Shown piece after piece: positions 8,171-14,777 of a stretch of DNA of 20,956 nucleotides. The translations under genes and the position numbers were made by a program. Source of the DNA: Verrucomicrobiales bacterium. Its GTDB lineage: Bacteria > Verrucomicrobiota > Verrucomicrobiia > Limisphaerales > SXQI01. Under the pieces are notes generated by a model, which was not told the origin of the DNA, made no database searches, and saw only the letters and a program-made list of their open reading frames with translations. Numbering within the stretch: the first letter of the stretch is position 1; each line of letters begins with the position of its first letter. The stretch lies in NCBI GenBank assembly GCA_005793025.1, contig SXQI01000131.1, positions 1 through 20,956 on the forward strand. The letters are read 5' to 3'.

Positions 8171-9232
8171 TCAGGGTTCTAGTGACTCAACAATTTCCTT
8201 AATCAAACTGGGTCCTTGGTAGACGAGGCCTGAATAGATCTGAACCAGAGTTGCTCCTGCAGCAAATTTTTCTAAGGCATCTGCCGCTGAGAAAACACCA
8301 CCGACACCGATGATGGGGAGTTTTCCATGCGTATTTTTTGCTAGATGCCTGATTACTTCGGTGCTTCGGTCCCGCAATGGACGACCACTTAAGCCCCCCG
8401 TTTCTTCATATATCCGGCGCGTTCTCAGATTTGTCGTGGGTGGACGGGTGACGGTGGTATTCGTCGCAACGATGCCTGAAAGGTTGCGCGAGAGGCTCAA
8501 TTCAAGAATCTCATCGAGGGCTTCGAACGAAAGATCAGGGGCGACTTTGACGAGAATTGGTTTGGCAGGGATTGAGGCCGTGATCGCATGTCGCTGGTTG
8601 ACCATTTGGACAGCATCAAGGACTTCATCCAAAGCAGTTTTATCCTGTAGCTGGCGCAGGTTCGGCGTGTTCGGTGAGCTAACGTTGACGACAAAAAAAT
8701 CAGCCAGAGGCCAAAGTAAATCTAGGCTTTTGGCATAATCTTGAGCTGCCTCAGGCAATGGAGTGATTTTTGATTTTCCGAGATTCACTCCGACGGGATG
8801 GTTGGGCCAAAGCTCAGAACTTCGCCATCCCTGAAGTGTTGACGCGAAAGCTTCCGCGCCATCGTTGTTAAAGCCCATCCGGTTGATCAGGGCTTCTGAT
8901 CGAACCGCACGAAACATTCGAGGTCGTGGATTGCCGGTTTGAGGATGCCATGTCACTCCGCCCAACTCACAGAAGCCAAAACCCATCGCGGCCCATGCTG
9001 GCAATGCAATACCTCGTTTGTCCATTCCAGCAGCAAGCCCGATTGGATTCGGAAAATCTAGCCCCCACAATCGGATGGGTCTAGGCTCTGGGGAATAAAA
9101 CGAAGCGAGCGCGTTTAGCAAAAACGGAGAACCGGATACGTTGGCCAACACTTTAAGGGTCAACTCATGGACGGCCTCGGAGTCCTTCTGAAACAAGGCG
9201 CGCCGAATGATCTGGCGATAAAACCAACTCAT
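8171..9232 (-). CDS. pyrD: Dihydroorotate dehydrogenase, class 2 (quinone-linked)
   Basis: Oxidises dihydroorotate to orotate with FMN and passes electrons to membrane quinone, the fourth step of UMP synthesis. The 353-residue product has the class 2 layout: an N-terminal amphipathic helical segment (about 1-45) for membrane association, the PIGLAAGMDKRG flavin loop (63-74), the NRMGFNN segment (117-123), the catalytic-serine motif NVSSPNTPNLR (183-193), and C-terminal FMN phosphate elements ending with GVGGV (309-313). The frame is open to 9328, but ATG 9232 gives the class 2 N-terminus and sits 5 bases after the carB stop, so translation is probably coupled. The classical GTVTP motif reads GGVTW here, a small departure. 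The pairing with carB supports the pyrimidine role. Confidence 0.95.
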   Translation of the reverse strand: MSWFYRQIIRRALFQKDSEAVHELTLKVLANVSGSPFLLNALASFYSPEPRPIRLWGLDFPNPIGLAAGMDKRGIALPAWAAMGFGFCELGGVTWHPQTGNPRPRMFRAVRSEALINRMGFNNDGAEAFASTLQGWRSSELWPNHPVGVNLGKSKITPLPEAAQDYAKSLDLLWPLADFFVVNVSSPNTPNLRQLQDKTALDEVLDAVQMVNQRHAITASIPAKPILVKVAPDLSFEALDEILELSLSRNLSGIVATNTTVTRPPTTNLRTRRIYEETGGLSGRPLRDRSTEVIRHLAKNTHGKLPIIGVGGVFSAADALEKFAAGATLVQIYSGLVYQGPSLIKEIVESLEP

Positions 9233-9237
9233 ACCCC

Positions 9238-10767
9238 TCAAACTCCGGGGTTGGATTGCGAATGATTCTGGGATTGAGCCAATTCTTCCTCTAGATCCAC
9301 GATTTCCTTGATTTGGGTCAGAAACCAACGATCGATTTTGGAGATTTGAAAAATCGCTTCGATGTTGAATCCAGCACGAAGTGCGTGACGAATAAAAAAG
9401 ATCCGTTCCGCATTAGGAATGCTTAGTTTGCGAGAGATCACCTCGCGCGGCAGGATATCCCTGTCTCCATAAACTTCGGTTCCGATTCGCCATGGCTTCC
9501 CGTCTCCACCAAGGCCCGACCGTCCGATTTCCAGCGAGCGCAAACATTTTTGCAGACTTTCCTTAAAGGTGCGTCCGATTGCCATCGCCTCACCTACCGA
9601 TTTCATCATCGTGGTAAGGGTGGGATCAGCTTGAGGAAATTTCTCGAATGCGAAGCGTGGGATTTTGGTGACAACGTAATCGATCGTGGGTTCGAACGAA
9701 GCCGGGGTTACGCGGGTGATGTCATTTTTAATCTCATCAAGGAGATATCCAACCGCGAGTTTTGCTGCGATCTTTGCGATTGGAAATCCTGTTGCCTTGG
9801 AGGCGAGAGCAGAGGATCTTGAGACACGAGGGTTCATTTCGATGATCACCATGCGCCCGTTATCCGGGTTAACACCGAACTGAATATTCGATCCCCCTGT
9901 TTCAACACCAACAGCTCGAATCACTGCGAAACTTTGATCTCGCATGATTTGGAATTCCTTATCCGTCAGCGTCTGAATCGGAGCGACCGTGATCGAATCA
10001 CCCGTGTGGACTCCCATGGGGTCAAAGTTTTCGATCGAACAGATGATGACGCAATTGTCTGCGCGATCACGCATCACTTCCATTTCGTATTCCTTCCAGC
10101 CGAGCAGGGATTCCTCGACTAGAATTTCTGACACGGGGGAGAGTTCGATGCCGCGCTTGGCAATCGTTTCAAATTCTTCACGGTTGTATCCGATACCACC
10201 GCCTGTGCCTCCGAGTGTGAACGCAGGACGGATGATGAGGGGGTAGCGACCAATTTTTTCTGCAACGGCCCGTGCTTCCTCGATGGTGTGTGCTGTGCCA
10301 CTGATCGGGACATCCAGACCAATGCTCAGCATTAATTCCTTGAAAGCGGCGCGATCCTCACCTTTGTGGATGGCTTCAGCTTTGGCACCGATCATCTCGA
10401 CATCATACTTCTGGAGCACCCCGTTGTGATGAAGCGACATGGCGGTGTTCAACGCGGTCTGCCCACCTAATGTGGGAAGAAGTACCAGTTTTCCAGAGGC
10501 CCCGAGAGACTTCATCTCGGCCAGTTCTCGGATAATGATTTTCTCAACACACTCCGGGGTGATCGGTTCGATGTAGGTCCGGTCTGCGAACTCCGGATCC
10601 GTCATGATGGTTGCGGGATTGGAATTCACAAGCACCACGCGGTAACCTTCCTCGCGCAACGCTTTGCACGCTTGTGTCCCGGAATAGTCAAACTCACACG
10701 CTTGACCGATAATGATCGGTCCAGCTCCAATGATTAGAACAGAGTGAATGTCGGCGCGTTTCGGCAT
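9238..10767 (-). CDS. carB: Carbamoyl-phosphate synthase large subunit, N-terminal half (split CarB)
   Basis: The carboxyphosphate-forming half of carbamoyl-phosphate synthase, which makes carbamoyl phosphate for pyrimidines and arginine from bicarbonate, ATP and glutamine-derived ammonia. The 509 residues contain the pre-ATP-grasp start (GAGPIIIGQ, 14-22), the ATP-grasp glycine loop LGGTGGGIGYN (185-195), the metal/ATP motif IIEMNPR (308-314) and most of the oligomerisation domain up to KIDRWFLTQI (477-486). Single-chain CarB has about 1070 residues; the second ATP-grasp half and the allosteric domain are absent. The gene stops just 5 bases before an intact pyrD, so no remnant of the missing half follows. 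Split CarB is known in other lineages, such as Aquifex and methanogens, so a functional two-gene enzyme is more likely than a pseudogene. No glutaminase (carA) gene is in the window. Confidence 0.93.
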   Translation of the reverse strand: MPKRADIHSVLIIGAGPIIIGQACEFDYSGTQACKALREEGYRVVLVNSNPATIMTDPEFADRTYIEPITPECVEKIIIRELAEMKSLGASGKLVLLPTLGGQTALNTAMSLHHNGVLQKYDVEMIGAKAEAIHKGEDRAAFKELMLSIGLDVPISGTAHTIEEARAVAEKIGRYPLIIRPAFTLGGTGGGIGYNREEFETIAKRGIELSPVSEILVEESLLGWKEYEMEVMRDRADNCVIICSIENFDPMGVHTGDSITVAPIQTLTDKEFQIMRDQSFAVIRAVGVETGGSNIQFGVNPDNGRMVIIEMNPRVSRSSALASKATGFPIAKIAAKLAVGYLLDEIKNDITRVTPASFEPTIDYVVTKIPRFAFEKFPQADPTLTTMMKSVGEAMAIGRTFKESLQKCLRSLEIGRSGLGGDGKPWRIGTEVYGDRDILPREVISRKLSIPNAERIFFIRHALRAGFNIEAIFQISKIDRWFLTQIKEIVDLEEELAQSQNHSQSNPGV

Positions 10768-10875
10768 AGAACAACGGTGGTCACTAAACGGGATTTTATG
10801 ACGATTGTCAGTGTTTATTCTTTCGACTTTTACGCTTCTCCAACGTCAAAAAATATCACAAAGTCCTCCGTCACC
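10768..10875. promoter_or_regulatory. Divergent intergenic region between carB and the response regulator
   Basis: These 108 bases separate two divergent starts and must hold both promoters unless carB is read from elsewhere. On the plus strand a TTGTCA at 10805-10810 is followed after 17 bases by TTTTAC (10828-10833), a reasonable -35 with a poor -10. On the minus strand a TAAAAT (plus-strand 10793-10798) could serve as -10 for carB, without a good -35. The response-regulator frame is open leftwards across this region as far as 10744, which would overlap carB; the ATG at 10876 is preferred because the receiver domain begins right after it. Confidence 0.3.
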
Positions 10876-11511
10876 ATGAAACCTTCGACTATCACGGTAT
10901 GCATCGTTGAGGACGACCCAAGGGTTCGAGAGAGCTTTGCGGAGCTTGTCTCTCGCACTCCTGGATTTGAATGTTTGTCCCACTATCCCGATGCAGAGGC
11001 AGCTTTGATAGGTATACCAGAACGCAGGCCACAGGTAGTTTTGATGGATATCAACCTACCCGGAATGAGTGGCATCGACTGCGTCGCTAAACTCAAGGTT
11101 GTGTGGCCAAGAATTCTGGTCGTCATGTTGACGGTTTACGAGAACACGGATCAGATTTTTAAAGCACTCGCCGCCGGTGCGAGCGGCTACATGCTTAAAT
11201 CCGCTTCGCCCAGTGAAATCATGGAGGCCGTCAGCGAGGTTCACCGAGGTGGATCCCCCATGTCCACGCATATCGCACGTAAGGTGGTCCAATCGTTTCA
11301 ACAGAATGCTGCCTTCAATAAAATAACCGAGAATCTGTCACCGCGCGAACAGGAGGTTCTCGAACTGTTGGCTAAAGGATTTCTTTACAAAGAAATTGCC
11401 GACAAGCTGCAAATCTCCTTCGAGACGGTGCACACCTACATCAGGAGGATTTACGAAAAACTTCATGTGCGTTCTCGCACGGAAGCGGTGGCAAAATTCC
11501 TACGCCATTAG
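10876..11511 (+). CDS. NarL/FixJ-family response regulator (receiver + LuxR-type HTH)
   Basis: A 211-residue two-component transcription factor. The receiver domain (about 6-122) has the acidic pocket Glu12-Asp13-Asp14, phospho-acceptor Asp58 in LMDINLPGMSG, Thr86 and Lys108. The C-terminal GerE/LuxR helix-turn-helix (about 153-208) shows LSPREQEVLELLAKG and the recognition-helix region TVHTYIRRIYEKL. It would bind DNA when phosphorylated by a histidine kinase. No kinase gene is in the window, so it is an orphan as far as can be seen; its targets are unknown. It is divergent from carB and convergent with the NIL-domain gene. Confidence 0.93.
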   Translation: MKPSTITVCIVEDDPRVRESFAELVSRTPGFECLSHYPDAEAALIGIPERRPQVVLMDINLPGMSGIDCVAKLKVVWPRILVVMLTVYENTDQIFKALAAGASGYMLKSASPSEIMEAVSEVHRGGSPMSTHIARKVVQSFQQNAAFNKITENLSPREQEVLELLAKGFLYKEIADKLQISFETVHTYIRRIYEKLHVRSRTEAVAKFLRH

Positions 11512-11520
11512 GAACACCCA

Positions 11521-11536
11521 ACGACCCGAGGGGCGT
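11521..11536. terminator. Possible short hairpin between convergent response regulator and NIL genes
   Basis: The 24-base gap between the two convergent stop codons contains ACGACCC facing GGGGCGT with one mismatch and a very small loop. No clear T run follows on either strand, so it is a weak terminator candidate at best. Confidence 0.2.
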
Positions 11537-11829
11537 TAACTTTCCAAAACGTTAATCTCGACTGGCTCTACTTTGACGCCTTTTTTCTCGAGCCATTTGA
11601 TGGCCGATGTGATCTCAGACCTTGGTCCTACCAACTCCAAACAAACTACCCCAATTTCATCGGTCACGCTGGCTTGGCGAACATTGGTGATCACCTTGAA
11701 TTTCTGACTTAACTCCCAGATGACAGGGTGGGTGATCTGTTTCGCTGGGTACATCAACCACAGGCGGGTTTTTTGAGTGATGTCCTTGGCGGGCTTCGTT
11801 GAAGTCGTTTTTTTGGTTTTCGCGGCCAT
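11536..11829 (-). CDS. Small NIL-domain protein
   Basis: A 97-residue protein made of a Lys/Thr-rich N-terminal tail (1-20) and a single NIL domain (about 22-96), a ferredoxin-like fold also found at the C-terminus of the methionine ABC-transporter ATPase MetN, where it senses methionine. Recognisable features are the RLWLMYP strand, the conserved HPVIWELSQKF helix, VITNVRQASV and the CLELVGP strand. It has no 4Fe-4S ferredoxin motif, unlike the NIL-ferredoxin proteins linked to homocysteine synthesis in methanogens. A GAGGA Shine-Dalgarno lies 6 bases before the ATG, inside the 13-base gap from the sulfur-carrier gene. As third gene after thrC and a ThiS/MoaD-like protein, it may sense methionine or threonine or assist sulfur transfer; this is inference. 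Confidence 0.85.
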   Translation of the reverse strand: MAAKTKKTTSTKPAKDITQKTRLWLMYPAKQITHPVIWELSQKFKVITNVRQASVTDEIGVVCLELVGPRSEITSAIKWLEKKGVKVEPVEINVLES

Positions 11830-11842
11830 AATCAGTCCTCAA

Positions 11843-12115
11843 TTAACCTCCGGCGATCGCGGGGATGATGCTGATTTCATCGTTGGGTTGAATAGGAGTA
11901 TCTTGGTTTTGCAAAAACCGGATGTCCTCCTCGTTCACATAAACATTCACAAACCGTCGGACGGCTCCGGATTCGTCCAGCAATCGCTCTTGGATGCCGG
12001 GGAATCGAGTTTGGAGCTCTCTAAACACTTCGCTCACCGACGCGGCATTTACCTCCACGAGTTCTTCGTTATTCGTGAGTTTACGCAGGGGGGTTGGAAT
12101 ACGAACTTTAGCCAT
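11843..12115 (-). CDS. ThiS/MoaD-family sulfur-carrier protein
   Basis: A 90-residue ubiquitin-like sulfur carrier that ends in AIAGG, with the Gly-Gly at the exact C-terminus. In this family the terminal glycine is adenylated by a ThiF/MoeB-type enzyme and converted to a thiocarboxylate that donates sulfide. The N-terminal strand KVRIPTPLRKL, the RFVNVYVNEED segment and the NDEISIIPAIAGG ending fit the MoaD/ThiS/CysO group. The frame is open to 12223 but ATG 12115 gives the family start and lies 4 bases after the thrC stop, indicating translational coupling. No moaA, moaE, thiG or thiazole gene is nearby, so molybdopterin or thiamine synthesis is not indicated by context. No activating E1-like enzyme or JAMM protease is in the window. 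Confidence 0.9.
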   Translation of the reverse strand: MAKVRIPTPLRKLTNNEELVEVNAASVSEVFRELQTRFPGIQERLLDESGAVRRFVNVYVNEEDIRFLQNQDTPIQPNDEISIIPAIAGG

Positions 12116-12119
12116 AATT

Positions 12120-13361
12120 TTAAGAAACGATAGGTGACTTGGCTTCCGCGTCCAGTAAAGCCTCGAACTCTCGCAGGCTCGGACGAATTTCGCGAGGACG
12201 TCCCACATGCCCGACGACGGCATCGAGGGTTTTCAGACCATGGCCGGTGATGCAAAGCACAACCGATTCATTGGCTGGTATTTTTCCTGAAGCGACTAAT
12301 TTTTTAGCGACTCCGACGGTGACTCCTCCCGCCGTCTCAGCGAAGATGCCCTCACACTCGGCTAGCAACCGAATTCCTTCTCGGATTTCATCATCGGTCA
12401 CGTCATCGGAGGCGGCACCGGTCTCCTTCATGACCTTCAACGCGTAAAATCCATCCGCTGGTGTGCCGATAGCAAGGGATTTGGCGATCGTGTCAGGTTT
12501 CACTGGTTTGAAGAAATCCAGTCCGGCTTTCTGAGCCGTCGAGATCGGGGAGCAACCCGTTGCCTGCGCTCCGTGAACTTTGTAACTCGCGTCCTTAACC
12601 AAACCCAACTTACTAAATTCCTGATAACTTTTGTGGATTTTGGTCAATAACGAACCCGAAGCCATGCAAACCACGGTGTGCTGAGGGATCTGCCAGCCGA
12701 GCTGTTCCATGATTTCAAACCCCATGCTTTTGCTCCCTTCTGCATAGTAGGGACGCATATTCACATTCACGAATGCCCAGCCAAATTTGCCAGCAATCTC
12801 CGCGCAGAGTCGGTTGACCTCGTCATAATGACCGCGGATTCCGATCACATTGGCACCATAAACCAAGGAGTTGATTACCTTGCCTTGCTCCAGATCTGCC
12901 GGGATGAAAACGTAGGATTTAAGACCTGCTGAGGCCGCGTTTGCTGCAACCGAATTTGCCAAGTTCCCAGTCGAAGCACACGCCACCGTTGTGAACCCTA
13001 GCTCCCGCGCGCGGCTCAGAGCCACGCTCACGACTCGGTCTTTGAAAGAAAGGGTGGGATAATTAACGGTATCATTCTTGATCCACAGCTCACGCAGCCC
13101 CAATTTTTTTGCGAGACGGGTTGCTTTAACGAGCGGGGTATAACCAACCTGAAAACCAACCGTTGGTTCATTGGCGATTGGCAACAGTTCGCGATAACGC
13201 CACATGGTTTGTGGGCGAGACATGATCTTTTCCCGAGTGATAGAGGAACCGATGCGGGCATAATCATACACCACCTCGAGCGGACCAAAATCAAACTCAC
13301 AAACGTGAGTCGCAGCGAGAGGATACTCCCGAGCGCACTCACGGCATTTGAGAGCCTTCAT
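12120..13361 (-). CDS. thrC: Threonine synthase (PLP fold-type II)
   Basis: Converts O-phospho-L-homoserine to threonine with pyridoxal phosphate in the cytoplasm. The 413-residue product has the PLP lysine Lys107 in SFKDR, the ASTGNLANS loop (129-137) that binds the substrate, the MASGS segment (233-237) and TGHGLK near the C-terminus (372-377). The N-terminus carries a short zinc-ribbon-like element with Cys6, Cys9 and Cys21; to my knowledge many relatives have a fourth cysteine three positions on, where Asp24 stands here. ATG 13361 gives the conserved MKALKCREC start; ATG or alternative codons up to 13388 are possible but less likely. It heads a tight three-gene unit with a sulfur carrier and a NIL-domain protein. 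A sulfhydrylase-type activity on O-phosphohomoserine is a conceivable alternative. Confidence 0.93.
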   Translation of the reverse strand: MKALKCRECAREYPLAATHVCEFDFGPLEVVYDYARIGSSITREKIMSRPQTMWRYRELLPIANEPTVGFQVGYTPLVKATRLAKKLGLRELWIKNDTVNYPTLSFKDRVVSVALSRARELGFTTVACASTGNLANSVAANAASAGLKSYVFIPADLEQGKVINSLVYGANVIGIRGHYDEVNRLCAEIAGKFGWAFVNVNMRPYYAEGSKSMGFEIMEQLGWQIPQHTVVCMASGSLLTKIHKSYQEFSKLGLVKDASYKVHGAQATGCSPISTAQKAGLDFFKPVKPDTIAKSLAIGTPADGFYALKVMKETGAASDDVTDDEIREGIRLLAECEGIFAETAGGVTVGVAKKLVASGKIPANESVVLCITGHGLKTLDAVVGHVGRPREIRPSLREFEALLDAEAKSPIVS

Positions 13362-13417
13362 GAAACCAACCTGTTTCTCCATAAACAAAACAAAACTAAA
13401 AAACCGATTATGTTACG

Positions 13418-13434
13418 AGGTTTTGCTCAAACCT
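13418..13434. repeat. Inverted repeat upstream of thrC
   Basis: A perfect 6-base stem AGGTTT / AAACCT with a 5-base loop (TGCTC). It lies about 57 bases upstream of the thrC start. It could be an operator half-site pair or a 5' leader hairpin, or chance. Confidence 0.4.
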
Positions 13435-13473
13435 ACGAAAATAGGGAACGAGAAAAGCCACTCGATCCCGCCC

Positions 13474-13486
13474 CCAGAACTTCTGG
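13474..13486. repeat. 13-base palindrome CCAGAAcTTCTGG
   Basis: A perfect 6-base inverted repeat around one central base, the shape of a dimeric regulator's site. It lies about 113 bases upstream of thrC and 199 bases upstream of the dehydrogenase. The sequence CCCAGAACTTCT from this site recurs once at 15738-15749, near the end of the methyltransferase gene, where it is not palindromic. Confidence 0.35.
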
Positions 13487-13684
13487 AACAAGCACGCTCT
13501 TCAGTCTAGACGACGGGAAGAAAGTGCAACACGACATCCCTAGAGTCAACCATGAAACCAGGTCTGTCAGGCCGCGATCGTGTTCGGAACAGCTCACCGA
13601 ATGCGTTGACCCTTACGAATCGACCGGCCTTGACTCGAGGTGAACTCGGACAACACCATTGGAATGTTGAGAACTTGAGACCGA

Positions 13685-14776
13685 ATGATCCTCCCCAAAT
13701 TAATGCAGGCGGTGGTTTACCGAGGGGTTAGCAATCTTCAGGTGGAACTACTTCCCGTGCCGAAAATCGGACGTTCCGAAGTGTTGGTTCGGGTGGCAGC
13801 GTGTGGGGTTTGTCCGACGGACATCAAAAAAATCCAACACGGGATATTACTAGGACCACGAATCTACGGACATGAAACCTCGGGTCGTATCGTGAAAGTT
13901 GGTTCAAGTGTCACAGGTTGGAAGGAAGGACAGCGCGTCGGTTTGCACCACCATGTCCCCTGTTTAAAATGCCATGCTTGCCGACACCGGGCTTATGCTC
14001 AGTGTGACCAATATAAACAGACCGGCATCACCGCAGGGTTCGAGCCCGCTGGCGGAGGCTATGCGGAATATGTTCGTGTGATGAAGCACTGTCTGCCCGG
14101 AATGGTGCCCATCCCCAAGAATGGCACCTTCGCGGAAGGGGCTATGCTCGAGCCCGTGAATACCGTCCTGAAAGCAATTCGCAGATTAGAATTACAACCG
14201 CGAGATCACGTCCTAGTGGCGGGCCAAGGACCCATCGGGTTAATTTTCACGCGACTATTCAAACTGTATGGGATGAAGGTCCATGCGACTGATCTCATGG
14301 AGTGGCGTCGTCAAAAAGCGTTACAAATGGGTGCAGCGAGTGCTCACGACCCTACGAGTCCTGAATTTGAGAGTCAGATCCAAGAACTCACCCGAGGTCG
14401 TGGGGTTGATGCTGCGGTGATCGCTGTGGACTCCGATGAGGCAGTGCGACAAGCACAGAAACTCTGTAGGGGAGGTGGTCAGGTGTGTCTGTTCGCCCAT
14501 ACAAGAAGAGGGGTGCTTTCCTCGCTCGACTTTTCGATCCCTTGCGTAGATGAAAAGCAGTTATTGGGGAGTTACTCTACGGACATCACGTTACAGAATG
14601 AAGTTGCACGGTTGGTGTTTAGCAAATCCTTGGATGTGGGTGAATTGATTACTCACCGGTTTCCTCTCGAACAAACTGGCGAAGCAGTTAATCTGGCGGC
14701 CAAACCCACGCAGAACGCACTGAAAGTCATGGTGATTCAGGAAGAAGCCGAAGCCCTGAGAAACGAGAAGTCATAA
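13685..14776 (+). CDS. Zinc-dependent medium-chain alcohol/polyol dehydrogenase
   Basis: A 363-residue medium-chain dehydrogenase/reductase that would oxidise an alcohol or polyol with NAD. Catalytic zinc ligands are Cys40 in AACGVCPTD, His63-Glu64 in GHE and Glu156 in LEP; the structural zinc lobe is Cys93, Cys96, Cys99 and Cys107; the Rossmann motif is GQGPIG (180-185), and Asp203 at the end of the second strand indicates NAD rather than NADP. It resembles the sorbitol dehydrogenase / threonine 3-dehydrogenase branch, but the substrate cannot be fixed. The ATG at 13703 is an alternative start that would match the MKAVVY-type opening of relatives. It stops 1 base before the uracil-DNA glycosylase gene, so the two are co-translated although they share no obvious pathway. 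Confidence 0.92.
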   Translation: MILPKLMQAVVYRGVSNLQVELLPVPKIGRSEVLVRVAACGVCPTDIKKIQHGILLGPRIYGHETSGRIVKVGSSVTGWKEGQRVGLHHHVPCLKCHACRHRAYAQCDQYKQTGITAGFEPAGGGYAEYVRVMKHCLPGMVPIPKNGTFAEGAMLEPVNTVLKAIRRLELQPRDHVLVAGQGPIGLIFTRLFKLYGMKVHATDLMEWRRQKALQMGAASAHDPTSPEFESQIQELTRGRGVDAAVIAVDSDEAVRQAQKLCRGGGQVCLFAHTRRGVLSSLDFSIPCVDEKQLLGSYSTDITLQNEVARLVFSKSLDVGELITHRFPLEQTGEAVNLAAKPTQNALKVMVIQEEAEALRNEKS

Positions 14777-14777
14777 A

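Larger units (their letters stand above)
13362..13684. other. Gene-free divergent region between thrC and alcohol dehydrogenase
   Basis: No convincing coding sequence is seen here. An open plus-strand frame runs to 13643, but it starts antisense inside thrC, is Arg/Ser/Thr-rich and resembles no family I know. The stretch should hold the promoters for the minus-strand thrC unit and the plus-strand dehydrogenase. It begins with an A-rich segment (13381-13405), which is T-rich upstream of thrC on its own strand, and contains two inverted repeats listed separately. I cannot identify convincing -35/-10 pairs. Confidence 0.5.

Noticed and set aside
8159..8178. AACCC/GGGTT inverted repeat at the pyrD stop as a terminator
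   Set aside because: The stem is only 5 pairs, overlaps the stop codon and is not followed by a T run.
9238..10767. carB as a pseudogene
   Set aside because: The frame is intact with all N-half motifs, and the stop is followed directly by pyrD with translational-coupling spacing, so a natural split is the better reading.
11777..12133. Plus-strand open frame of 118 codons across the NIL and sulfur-carrier genes
   Set aside because: It is antisense to two recognised small genes and resembles no family.
13209..13643. Plus-strand open frame of 144 codons overlapping the start of thrC
   Set aside because: It begins antisense inside a well-supported gene, has a biased Arg/Ser/Thr composition and no recognisable domain; treated as non-coding.
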